In this document: one piece after another, positions 10,097 through 20,900 of the stretch
Layout: each line of letters starts with the position of its first letter
How positions within the stretch are numbered: the first letter of the stretch is position 1
Assembly: GCA_015179125.1 (NCBI GenBank)
Contig: WHVA01000263.1
Coordinates: forward strand, 62,001 to 126,000
DNA from: Gautieria morchelliformis
Taxonomy: Eukaryota; Basidiomycota; Agaricomycetes; Gomphales; Gomphaceae
Reading direction: 5' to 3'
Length of the DNA: 64,000 nucleotides
The notes under the pieces: generated by a model
What the model saw: the letters and a program-made list of their open reading frames with translations, nothing else
Databases searched by the model: none
What the model was told of the DNA's origin: nothing
Translations under genes and position numbers: made by a program

Positions 10097-11954
10097 CTGA
10101 CTGTACAGATGTATCCGGTACTATTGATGTCAGCCTAGTCGCGTTGCTTAGGATGCAAACCGTGATATCCTGTAGTGGTCCAAGTGGTTACTGGTGGCAT
10201 TGTGAGTATTATTATCGACGGCGTACGTGACAACCACAGAGTAGGAAAACCTAGATTATGTTCTTGTTTCCAGGAAAATTATTAACTGGCAGTGAGAGAT
10301 TGCCTGACTGCCTGAGCTAATTGATGGCATACCCCTAGCCTGGCCAGCTCCGCTGTGGTATTGGTGATGGTGCTGGCAGCATGACAGCGTTGCTTTGTAG
10401 GGCTTCAGGCTGCTTTCGTGGGGTCCGCTGTCTTGTATACAACTGCGCGATCAGACCCAGTTCATGAGACGTCGAGGAATACCCAGCCGCGGGGAAAACG
10501 GCCACGCGAGAGCGAAATCGTGACACATCGGACATCATCACGGATGTACCGAAGAAATTCTTTTGCATGTTTGCTCATGAATAATCCTGTAGAACAGCTA
10601 CATAAACTTATTTTATTGAAATCGGGCATTCTTTGACTTGTGAGAAATATTTTGAAAATTAACCGCACAAAGTCTCGAACAGTTCGCTCGAAGCTGAATA
10701 TCTTGAAACGACTTAGATGCCTGGGCATTGGCTCAGAGCTCTCTTGGTCCCAGGCTGACAACATTGACACTGGAGGCATAGAAAAAATATCTGGTATGAA
10801 AAACTGTTCAAAAAAAACTGTAAAGATTTTACAAAAATTTTAAGTGTTTTTTCTGTAAAAAAAACTTTAACAAAATTTAATGTTTTTAGAAATTTTCTCA
10901 ATCCCAAAAAAGTGTGATAAAATCATAAAAAAAAAAACTGTAAGAAAAGTATTCCATCAGCCTTTGCATCACTCAGCTTCAATCCCACCATGTCATTGGT
11001 GTTTTATCCTGGCATGGCCACCCTCTGCTGAACTCAGCACCCTTTGAACATATCCATTACCTTTGTCTGTTGTCCAATCAGTTTGCCAAGCTCCTTCAAC
11101 CTTTGGATTATTCACCCTTGCTTCCACCATCAGTCATGACTGACAGCGCCTGACTAATAATATGATACATCACTATACCCATCACCCATCAGTCCTGGGT
11201 CTACATGTAGTGTTTATATGGTTAGGAAGCATTTGTGCAACACCCTGCCCACCTGTCATGCAGGATCTAGCCATAGGCTGGGAGTCAGCACAGAATAGGA
11301 GGCATGCAGGTGCCAAGGTATGTTGTCCTGATATGCTCTTTACTACCTCACCTCTCCATTGTCTCATGTTTGTATCAGAAGACATTTCTATTGTGTATGC
11401 TTCTTCTATTATGTATCTTGACTGTGCACCTCCCTCTATCATTCCAATCCATCATGGCCCCTCTCATGCTAATGCCTCACATACCTTTGGTATAAGTAGT
11501 TTGCATTCATATTTATATTCCCTAGTTCAATTATCATACATCTACCTTGTGCACCACCTTACCATGTTGTGATCATCATCCTGAACCTCTCCTTCCTCTT
11601 AGAAAGGACTGGAGCTTCACTCATGAGTCTTTGCCTCTCATCTTCACCTCTTTGCCCTTCAGGGTCACAGTGTGCTGTCAGTGAAGGTCTCTGATGGAGA
11701 TCCTTTGCCGACAAAAGGATCACTTGTCACTGGATGACTCTCCACAGAGCATCACACGTTACATTGGAGCTATTTGCTTGACTGTAGATTAGGGTCCTTT
11801 ACTTAGATCACCCTATACCTCATATATCTTCACTGGTTTGGCCCCCACATCTTTTGCCACACAAGGCGTTCAGGCACTCACTGTGTTCACATATCCATGA
11901 TTCACTAAGACACAATACTAAACACCCAAAAACCAATATTGACACATGGTCCAT
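10097..11954. other. Intergenic, AT-rich in part, no supported gene
   Basis: The first ~0.6 kb has no conserved coding sequence. A very AT-rich block with A and T runs occupies about 10780-10960. From about 10960 to 11954 the base composition resembles the adjacent Gypsy relic and may be its more decayed upstream part, but I could not recognise protein motifs there. Confidence 0.4.
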
Positions 11955-12195
11955 GCATGTCAAGGCAAAGGACAACATGGCTCAGTACTACAACCAATGC
12001 TGAGTCCCTGCCCCTGAGTACAATGTCAGCAACTGTGTTTTCCTCAATGCAAGTGACATCTGAGCCACTTGGCCCTCAGTGAAGCTCACTCACCAACTCC
12101 TCAGCCCTTTTGCAGTCATCTGGAAGGTCGGGAGGGATGCATACCGCCTCCATCTCCTGGCATCAATGGCTCAGCTGCACCTGGTATTCAATGTC
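11955..12195 (+). pseudogene. Decayed Ty3/Gypsy integrase C-terminus, left half
   Basis: Plus-strand translation follows the G2 integrase tail: AKDNMAQYYNQ, then a PAPEYNV segment, NASDI, VKLTHQLLSPF and GRDAYRLHL, with in-frame stops at former Arg codons. It stops inside LHLVFNV, where Copia B is inserted (target duplication ATGTC, 12191-12195). The rest resumes at 16711. Confidence 0.75.
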
Positions 12196-12370
12196 TATTG
12201 TGAAGGCAACTTCTGTTGGCAGTTCACAGACCTGTGCGGCGTCAGAGAAGGTCTGTAGCGCCGCTGTACAGTAGTTACATAATCTATCCTAGGTAACTAA
12301 GAAAAGAAATATTGGTCGTTGTAAAAGAATGGGTGTTGGTGAGGAGTCAATCGGTCTTTGGATTTCAACA
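12196..12370 (-). repeat. Copia B 3' LTR
   Basis: This 175-bp LTR differs from the 5' LTR at 16536-16710 at about four sites (CATAATC/CGTACTC, AAAAG/AAAGG, TCGTTG/TCATTG). Its outer end abuts the target duplication ATGTC. Confidence 0.92.
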
Positions 12371-13657
12371 CTCCCCCGCGATTTGACAATCGCTAATACC
12401 CATTTTTGAGGACAGCTTCTGATGTTGTTCGCGGGGTAGGGATTTCGTTAGGATGTCGGCCGCGTTCTCCTTCGTCGGTACAGCAGATATTTCCACAATT
12501 CCCTTCTTGATGCAGTCACGAATGTAGTGGTACTTGACGTCTATATGCTTTGTTCGCTTGTGAAAAACAGTGTTTGTGGCGATGGCGCGAGCACCTAGTG
12601 AGTCTGAGAAGATGTCGAGTGGTAATTCAATTTCGAAGTCGAGTTGTTGGAGTAATGATATGGTCCATTGAGCGTGCTTCGTGCATTCCGTCAGGGCCAT
12701 GTATTCTGCTTCTGTTGAGGACAGGGCGACTGTCCGTTGTTTCTGCGTGGCCCATGCGATGGAGCCTCCTGCCAGGATGAAGACGTACCCACTCGTCGAC
12801 CGGCGGCCTTCAGCGTTCGAAGCCCAGTCTGAGTCAGAGTAGCTGACGATTTCGGTGGAGTCATTTTTTCCGTATGTCACGCTGTAGCTACGTGTTGTGG
12901 ATAAGTAACGTAGGACGTGCTGCGCGGCAAGGAGGTGCTCTGTCGTGGGATTTGAACCGAATTGTGAGAGTCGGTTCACGGCGAAACATATGTCTGGTCT
13001 GGAGCCGAGCATGGCGTACATGAGCGAACCAACGATTTGTTGGTATTGGGAAATGATGGATGAATCTGAGAATTTTTCCGTGTTCTGTGTGAGCTTTGTA
13101 CCTGGTGGAAAAGGCGTGTGCACTGGTCTGCATTGCGTCATTTCGTAGCAAGTCATCATGCGATCGATATAATGGGACTGGTCTATCGTTATCGTCCTTC
13201 TTGAGCGATCGCGTGTGATGTGGATGCCTAGGAAATGGTTTATCTCCCCCAGATCGGTGATTTTGTAGTGTGTACCGATCTTCGCTTTGAGGTTGCTGAC
13301 TGCGGCGAGGACGCCGATTATGGCAATATCATCTACGTATACGAGCACGATTGTGGGGTGCTCCCCCTCATCGTCGTGTTTGATGAATATTGACACGTCA
13401 CCGGCGAGATTCTTTTGGAATCCTAGTGTGTTGAGCGTGTCTTGTAGATGGGCATGCCATTGTCGTCCTGCTTGTTTTAGGCCGTAGATTGCTTTCGTTA
13501 ATTTGCACACCTTTCCTTCCTTTCCTTGGACTGTGAAACCCTCCGGCTGTTCCATGTAAAGCTCTTCGTCCAGGTTACCGTTGAGATATGCAGATTTGAT
13601 GTCGATTTGGTGTACTTCCAGGTCGAATCTCGCTGCGAGCGATAGCAGCAGCCTCAA
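12371..13657 (-). pseudogene. Copia B reverse transcriptase-RNase H
   Basis: A frame of 430 codons carries the RT palm (VHQIDIKSAYLNGNL), the catalytic VLVYVDDIAI motif and connection motifs (GEINHFLGI). RNase H has SDSDWASNAEGRRSTSG, LSSTEAEYMAL and the terminal TKHIDVKYHYIRD segment. It is the direct continuation of the upstream Pol frame, which is cut off only by the TGA at about 13744; without that stop the two would be one polyprotein. Confidence 0.9.
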
Positions 13658-13741
13658 CGAGTCTAGTCTGGCGACTGGTGCGAAGGTTTCGTCGTAATCG
13701 ATGCTGGCGGTCTGTAGGAACCCTTTGGCGACTAGGTGTGC

Positions 13742-16189
13742 TCAATATCGGGTGACGTTTCCCTGTGTGTCGTGTTTTGTCAGGTAAACCCACTTGCATT
13801 TGACCGTGTGCCTGCCCTCCGGTAGGTCTGCTAGCTCCCAGGTGCCGTTTTCTATCAGGCACCTTATCTCTTCCTTCATGGCGCCCAGCCATATCTCAGC
13901 TTCGGGGGAGGACATCGCGATTTTGTATGACGTTGGGTCCCCTGTCGGCGTGATGTCGGTTGCTGCCAGGAACGCTGAGATTGTGTTTGTCCATACGGCA
14001 GGGACCCATCGGTTTGCCCTGTCTGGGCTGGCATTCATTGGGTCAGGGCGTAAGGACCGGCTGATGATTCGCGCCGATCTGCGTGGAGGGGATTGTGGAC
14101 GCGGTGGAGGTGGACCAGGTGGTGGTGGTTGCGTTGGATTTGTTCCTACGTCTTCGTCGTCGCTTTCTGGCAGGGATAGATCGATTAACTCAGGTGGCAG
14201 CTGCAGCTGATGCGGTGGGATGGCGCTCGGTTGTTCGATTTTGGCTGTCGGGGTGCGGAGAGGGTATTCGTTTTCCTCAAAAACAACGTCGGTGGATATT
14301 ATTATGTTGTGTGAGGACGGTTCCCATAGTTTGTACCCCTTCGTTGACCCATCGTATCCAATGAATACGAACTTTTTCGATGTCGGATCGAATTTTGTTC
14401 TCTGGGTCGTCGTGTGCGCGTAGGCTAAGCATCCGAATGTCCTGAGGTAGCTCAGGTCGGGTGGGTGACCGTGGAGGCGTTCGTGTGGGGAGACGTAGTC
14501 AGTTGCGCGTGATGGAGCGCGGTTTCGCACGTGGGTGGCTGTGGCTACAGCGCTTTCCCAGAAGCCATGAGACATTCCTGCGCTCTGGAGCATGGCACGT
14601 GCGGCTTCTGCGATCGTGCGGTTTGCCCTTTCAGCAATGCCATTTTGTTGCGGTGTGTGTGGTGCGGTAAGCTCGTGTTTTATCCCCTGCTCCTCGATGT
14701 ATTGGTTGAACTCTGTCGATAGGAATTCCCCCCCGCGATCCGAGCGTATCGCTCGTAGGGTGCTTTTGTAGTGTGTGGACACGAGTGCGTGGTATTTCTT
14801 GAAGCAGTTGAAAGTATCGCTCTTTGCTTGCAGGAAGAAAACCCATTTGTATCGCATGTAGTCGTCCACAAGTACGTAGTGATAGCTGTGCCCTTGGATG
14901 GATCGCGTGCGCATTGGGCCCGCAAGGTCCATGTGTACAAGGTCGAATGGTCGAGCGCGTCTATGGGTGGATGATTTGAACTTCCGTCGTGCGGATTTCC
15001 CTAGCAAGCATCCTTCGCACGTTGATAGTGCGCGTCGCGACGTCGTATCTATTTGGTCGTTTACCCGTTTGAGGGATGACCACGATAGGTGACCGAGACG
15101 AGCGTGAAGAGTATCAATGGGGATTTCTGTTTGCGCTGAGTGGAGGGAGGGCGACGCTGAGCTCAGTGCAAGCCAGTAATGTCGTCCGTCGAGTTGTCCT
15201 ATCGCGTATTCCACTCTGTCTTTGCTGAATATCACTCTAGGGCCTTCAAAAGTGACAGAAATGCCTTTTTCTCCGATTCTGAGTATCGAGATGAAGTGGC
15301 CTCCAATGTCCGGTGAGTGGAGCACGTTTTGGAGTTCTATTTTCTTCTCTCTTCCGTTTACCCATGTTTTCGTTGCGACTGTACCGCTACCGATGTAAGA
15401 CACTGCTTTCTTTTTGTCGGCTAGGAACACGGTGCGAGGGGTTTTGAGCAATTGATACATGGAGTAGTCGGCGATGTCATGCGTTATGTGGTCAGTGCAT
15501 CCCGAGTCGATCATCCACTTATTTGTTCTCGCGATATAGAAGCAAATTGAGTCAATTGCAGTGCCGGATGTTACATCGTTAGTGCTATCGGGCGTGTTTG
15601 TAGAGTCTCCCGTGATGGCGGCGCTCACGGTAGGTGTTGCTTCTTTCGCGTCACTCTTCTCTTTTCCCTTCACCTTTCCCTTCCTGTCGCCTGTCCCCCT
15701 TTTTCTCTCTGACTGCGCCTCTTCGCGAGATAAGCCGCGCGTCTTGCGCCTGCAGTCCTTTTCCCAATGCCCTGTGCCCCCACAGTAATTGCATTTGTCT
15801 TTGCTGGACTTCGACTTCGTACGGATCGCGTTTACATTCGGTTGTGAGCCCTGTCGCAGTTCTTCGGATAGAATGCGGCTTCGGGTGCTCACCCAATCGA
15901 TCTTGGAGAAGTCTGTGATGGTAGTGAGGATTGTCTGTTGTACAATCTTGTACGATGCGGGTAGGGCTTGGAGAACGTTGAGGGTGTGTAGGGGATCGCT
16001 GATTGCTAATCCAGCGGTGACGATGCGATTTTTTAGCTCAGACATCTCGTCGATCTGCTGAGTGAGCTGGGTGTCGTGCGAGAATGTCATGGTAGTGTAC
16101 TTTCGATAGTTGACCCATAAATTTAGACCGGTCCTCCTCCCATAGGTCATTTTTAGATTGCCCCAATTTTGCTCTAAGGTTTTCGCCAT
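13742..16189 (-). pseudogene. Copia B Gag C-terminus, protease, integrase, RT start
   Basis: An 815-codon frame contains a CNYCGGTGHWEKDC zinc knuckle, a WMIDSGCTDHIT protease site, the GAG-pre-integrase HHCC region (LHARLGH ... CEGCLLGK) and the integrase triad (HMDLAGPM, IRSDRGGEF, PQQNGIAERANR). A proline-rich linker and the RT entry NGTWELADLPEG follow. It stops at a TGA where related copies suggest CGA (TRY*A). Copia C has a TGA one Arg codon earlier in the same motif. Confidence 0.9.
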
Positions 16190-16448
16190 GTCGAGGGACT
16201 GGTGGACTGAGGGTTTGACCGAGACGAGTAGCAGTGAGAGACCTTGGCGAGAACGTTTCTCCCAGTCGTCTGCGCTCTTCGTCGGTGGGAATTATGCTCT
16301 GTGAAGGGGCTGTCTCAGTCCCTTCAGCGATGCGCAGTGCGTCGATGAACATCAGTGCGGCCTTCAGTGAGAAGGACCACATTTCCCAGTTCGTTCCATC
16401 GAACTTCTCGATAGTCGATAGGAGTTTCGAGGTCGTTGTGTCGGCCAT
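16038..16448 (-). pseudogene. Copia B Gag N-terminus
   Basis: The ATG at 16448 starts a UBN2/DUF4219-type Gag (STIEKFDGTNWEMWSFSLKA). The frame overlaps but does not match the Pol frame that begins at 16189; the conserved Gag sequence crosses to the other frame near 16190-16240, which implies an indel there. Confidence 0.7.
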
Positions 16449-16535
16449 GGTATGGGTGTAGGGTAGTGGGACTCTCGTGCGTTTTGCGTCGAAGGTTAGG
16501 TTAAATTAAGTTTTCAGGGAGCGGGGCCCATAACC

Positions 16536-16710
16536 TATTGTGAAGGCAACTTCTGTTGGCAGTTCACAGACCTGTGCGGCGTCAGAGAAGGTCTGTAGCG
16601 CCGCTGTACAGTAGTTACGTACTCTATCCTAGGTAACTAAGAAAGGAAATATTGGTCATTGTAAAAGAATGGGTGTTGGTGAGGAGTCAATCGGTCTTTG
16701 GATTTCAACA
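16536..16710 (-). repeat. Copia B 5' LTR
   Basis: This 175-bp LTR is the partner of 12196-12370. Its inner edge is followed on the minus strand by GGTTATGGGCCCCGC, and its outer edge by the target duplication ATGTC (16711-16715). Confidence 0.92.
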
Positions 16711-16715
16711 ATGTC

Positions 16716-17049
16716 ATGACACTCCTTCCAGCCCCAAACAACACAATCCCCAGCCAATGGGCTAGACCTCCACCACCTCTGGAAATCATCAACAGGGTGT
16801 GACACTATGTGGTCAAAGATCCTCAACAGCCATCTCCAATGAGGCCACCTCCAATTCTTGATTAAGTGGGAGGGTTACGGGTACGAGGAGAACTCATGGA
16901 TTTTGGAAGACAACATCCATGCACCAGCCAAGGTCTGTGAGTTTTACTGAACTCACCCAGAAGCACCCCAAAGGATCCAGACAACGGCCTTCCAGGCAAT
17001 CACATCCCATGCTTTTAGGACACAGCACTCTAGAGGGGGGGGGGGGGTG
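16716..17049 (+). pseudogene. Decayed Ty3/Gypsy integrase-chromodomain, right half
   Basis: This continues the relic cut at 12195: LLPAPNNTIPSQ, ARPPPPLEIINRV, HYVV, then nucleotide-level remains of the chromodomain in shifting frames (GYEENSW-like), ending in a run of 13-14 G that matches the purine tract before a 3' LTR. G2 at 46.7-47.3 kb has the same order of motifs, so the relic is a distant relative of G2 in the opposite orientation. Confidence 0.7.
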
Positions 17050-17482
17050 GTATCAGGGAACCCCCTTCTGAGACCTTTTCCACACTCGGCTCCAGACACC
17101 ATCCAAGCACACCCCTAGTTACTGAGCCATCTTCACACTTGACTTGGTCCCAAGACTGACTTACCAAGCCTTCAGCTTCAGTGCCCATTCCAGAATGATG
17201 TCATGGTTGGTACATACTAAGCAATCACCAGAGGTGTCAGTGTTGATTCAGCTGGTAAGTGAAGGTCCCTGGCTTCGGTCAGGGTTGTCCAGTCACTATA
17301 AAGTATATAGTTACTTGCTGGCAGAAGGGATCCTAAGCCTTTCCTCTTTGGATCCCTCTCTGCCAGACTGCATGACATTCCACTGCTTATGGGGGTTGCA
17401 CTTACAACACCTGCTTTATGTACTGCAAAGTGCTGTAATGATGATAAAATGATGAGTCTATAAGTTATCCCCTAACATTTCG
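17050..17482 (+). repeat. Probable 3' LTR of the Gypsy relic
   Basis: The segment starts TATCAGGGAACCCC directly after the G-rich purine tract, comparable with TGTCAGGGGACACCC at the start of the G2 LTR, and a CCCCTAACA end occurs at about 17475-17483. The right boundary is inferred; no target duplication was found. Confidence 0.4.
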
Positions 17483-17932
17483 AAACTACTAAGTCAATAA
17501 TCAACTAATGGTGAAGCGATCCTGTCAGCTAAGCAGTGTCTGCAAGATACTACTGTTAAGAATTTGTATCTTTTTCAAGTCATCAATAGTGCCTTCATTT
17601 TCAATGGCTAATCCCTGGGCCATTTTGAGGAGATCATATTGAACTTTGGGTGGAGTATACATGTATATTTTAGTGAATAATCCTTTATATATACCGAAGA
17701 ACCTATATGTCTCAGATATGGGAGAATCCACCGGCACGCCGGTGGAGAACCAATTGACAGTCATATACATGGTCGACAGGTTGCAATGATGGGTGATCGG
17801 TAATTATCAAGCTTCCAGCCATGTCGGACCTGATCGATACCTTGACATCGATACATACTTATAGATATGGATATGTTACCAATTCTGTAGACAAATATCT
17901 AATAAACTATCGATAGATAAGATAGTTCAACC
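17483..17932 (-). other. PKS downstream region with a short unassigned ORF
   Basis: An 81-codon minus-strand frame occupies 17525-17770 (TVNWFSTGVPVDSPISETYR ... EGTIDDLKKIQIL). I recognise no family, and no splice partner was identified. It lies 160 bp beyond the PKS stop codon, so it may be a small downstream gene, a broken exon or chance. The rest is AT-rich and would hold the PKS 3' untranslated region. Confidence 0.3.
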
Positions 17933-20900
17933 TCAACCTTCAAGCACCAAGAAGCCTTCCTTTTCCCAACCCTTGACCCAGTGTGCTACATCCATATTAG
18001 TCAATGTTTCAGCTCCCCTCAACGCAGCAGACACTTTCATGCCTTCTGAAACATCTAGTTTAGGGAGTCCTAGGGCTTCTTTGGCGATATTATGTTTGGC
18101 CTCAGGCTCCAAGACGCGGAAATAATGCAAAAGTCGCAATGCTGGATTCGATTCCACCGCTGATTCCCGTACGTTGACACTCATTTTTCCGGCACTCTCA
18201 TCAAGTCGGGTGAGCCAGTCCCTGTAGGAAGTGAGTGGGATATTGAAAGTCCTTGACAAGAACTCCGCAATCCTAGACCATGGAACGGGATGGGGATGAG
18301 ACAGATGCATTATCCGTTGATCCGCATCTCGCATCTCTATCAGAGCACGCGCAGCTGTGTGGAGCGGGATCCAAGAGACATCCTGATAAACAGTCAGCTA
18401 GTAATCACAGGAAGAGACCCTAAGTTTAAAACTTACACCATCCCCGCCCGGCAACGCCCCTAAATGAAGGGATGATTTAACGAGGTTTGGGAACCATTCG
18501 GTAGTGTTCCAGTGGCCGTTAACCCCACCGCAAACTTGACCCGCTCGTACAATAATGGGCCGTAAAGTCGTCTTTTCCGCCGCGCGTTCCAAAATACGCT
18601 CTCCTACCCATTTAGATTCTGAAAGAAGACGTTGGAGGTAGACAATGAGAGACGGAAAGGGGTGCGTGCCTGAGTATCCAGTTCCTATGACTTGCTCGCC
18701 GTCCTTAATGGACTTCTCAAGGGCAGGACCGGCACCCGTACGATCTAAGAAGGGAAATGAGAGAATGATAGCGCGGGAGAAGGGCAAAGGCGTACTAAAA
18801 AAGAGGCCGATAGAGCTCAGGAACAGAAGACGAGGGGGGCGGGGCAATGAAGACTGTAGTGCGAGGTCTATAAAGACTCGCACACTGCGAATTGACGGTT
18901 CCAGCGACGCCAAAGATGCCGTGAAGTTAACAGGCCAGGCTTGAGGAAGACATATTAGGACTCCATATATAGAAATAAACCTCTAGAAGACGAACCATTG
19001 TGAATAATTACCGTCAGGGACGACCGTAGCTACATAGACGATTCGTTAGCCTCTAACAACTTCAGATCTGCGGGCGATATTCACCTCTTGAAAGAGCTTT
19101 GGTGAGATACCTAGATCGGGCCTTGAATGGTCGCCTTCCACCATGACAATGACGCCTCCATCTAAGATTCCTGCGTCATACCCTTGCTTTCTGAGGGAGA
19201 TGGATTGTCGCTCGCGCAAGGTCAAGGATCCCTCGCTGCTCGCTCTATTGAATGCATAAATGCGGGTTACCGAAGGAATGCCAGCTAACTGCGCGAGCAT
19301 CGACGCTCCTATGGCGCCAGTAGTACCCGTGATTAGAACGACTTCATTATCGGCAGAAAAGCGTCCAGAGCTGACGTGTCTAGGGAATGCGTGAGTGTAT
19401 TTTGCAATCATACTTTCCATCTCGGCTAATTTGACGTCTCGTTGACTAGGCTCTGGTGACGGGACGACCGGCTGTTTCTCCTGAGTGGTATGATCGATTT
19501 CGACCTGCTCAATTCGAGCTTGGAGATCGGTTAGGGAAATGTCGGATAGGAGTTGTAGTTGCGAAATAGACACATAAGGTCGCAACGCGAAAGATAGTCG
19601 TGCTGCAGATAGTGAGTCTAGTCCGTAAGCCGTGAATGGTACGTCGACAGAAAATTCGGAAGGGTCAACATCCAAAAGTTCAATGACGACATTCTCCATG
19701 CTTTCACCAGCTTCAATGGCCTGTCCTGTAACCTCGTCCGCAGTCATGGCTACCAGATGTTCGAATAGTGCCGAAGAACCCAGATGCCTTTGCACAAGAT
19801 TCCAATCAAGGTCGGGGATATACTGCCAAAAAGGACCATCTGCTAGTTTCCGAATGCCGTCCTCAAGGCAGTCACAGATCCCTGGAAAATAGAATGAGTT
19901 TGAATTTTGCAACAGTCATACCCGGACTTTCATACGTACGTTGAGAAGACATACCCCAAGGCTGTAGAAATTACTTAAATCAGACGAGAAATCGCTCGCA
20001 GTAAACTGTCGACCAACCGTCAGATGACCTAGTCGTCCCCCTTGCTCCCGGGTCTCCGATGCTAAGCCGCCGCCATCTGTCACCGCCGGCAATACGAAGG
20101 TGAAGGCGTTATCCCAGTTGCGCACCATTCCATCTAACGCAGTGTTTGCGCTGCGTTAGCCGTATTAGATAGTGAATGTCTGAATCCAGAGAGTACTGCG
20201 GACCTGCTATAATTCGTTTGTCCCCCGTTCCCAAACAAGCCCACCACAGATGAAAAAGTTATAAAGAAATCCAGAGCAGCGACCCCTCCTGGAAGGGCAC
20301 TTTCTAGAACTCCGCAAGCTCCCGTTTTCGATGCAAAAACTTTTCTGAAACCATCATCGTCCTGGAAGGCGAAAGTACGATCGGACAAGACTACTGTCAG
20401 CAGCATGCACCCGCCTAGAGGGAGCGGGATACTACGCAATAATGCTGTAGTGGCTTCCGTCGATGTTGCATCTGAAGCCTCGAGTCGAATAGTCAAGTCG
20501 GGAAGAGATTCCAGATACCCCATCATCCGTAGTGCCGAACGATCCTGCACTCGCGAGAGGGATCGCCTACCCGACCTCGACGAAAGGATTAGATAACGTG
20601 CCCCATTCTGCCCATTCTTCGTGAACTGTAGGTTCCATAAATGCCGTTGCACGTACCTGATACATCCAGACAGCAATACGGATGCCTAAGCCACCAAGAC
20701 CTCCCACTAAAATGTACGCCTTATTTGAGTCGAAAAGGGACGCGGAAGATGCAACTTTTGTTCCTGGGCCTGGAATAGCAACATCCGACAAACGGAAACC
20801 GACGTCATTGTGCGGCCATCTGCCGTTGAAAAGCTCGACTACAACATCGAGGGCTTCTCCAATAGCCGGAGGGTCTTGGTTAAGGGTTGCCTCCACACCA

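Larger units (their letters stand above)
12196..16710 (-). mobile_element. Ty1/Copia LTR retrotransposon B, nearly intact
   Basis: Two 175-bp LTRs flank a Gag-Pol region on the minus strand, and the 5-bp duplication ATGTC sits at 12191-12195 and 16711-16715. The LTRs differ at about 4 of 175 positions. LTR ends are TGTTGAAATC and CACAATA, again TG...TA. GGTTATGGGCCCCGC follows the 5' LTR, and a GGGGGAG purine tract precedes the 3' LTR. The coding region has a frame change in Gag and one premature TGA in Pol. Copia C at 34-64 kb belongs to the same family. Confidence 0.95.

Noticed and set aside
19030..19084. TAA codon in the PKS reductase region as a disabling stop
   Set aside because: It lies inside a well-formed intron (GTGAAT...GCTAAC...TAG); splicing gives LFQELRSSLTVIIHNAW in frame.
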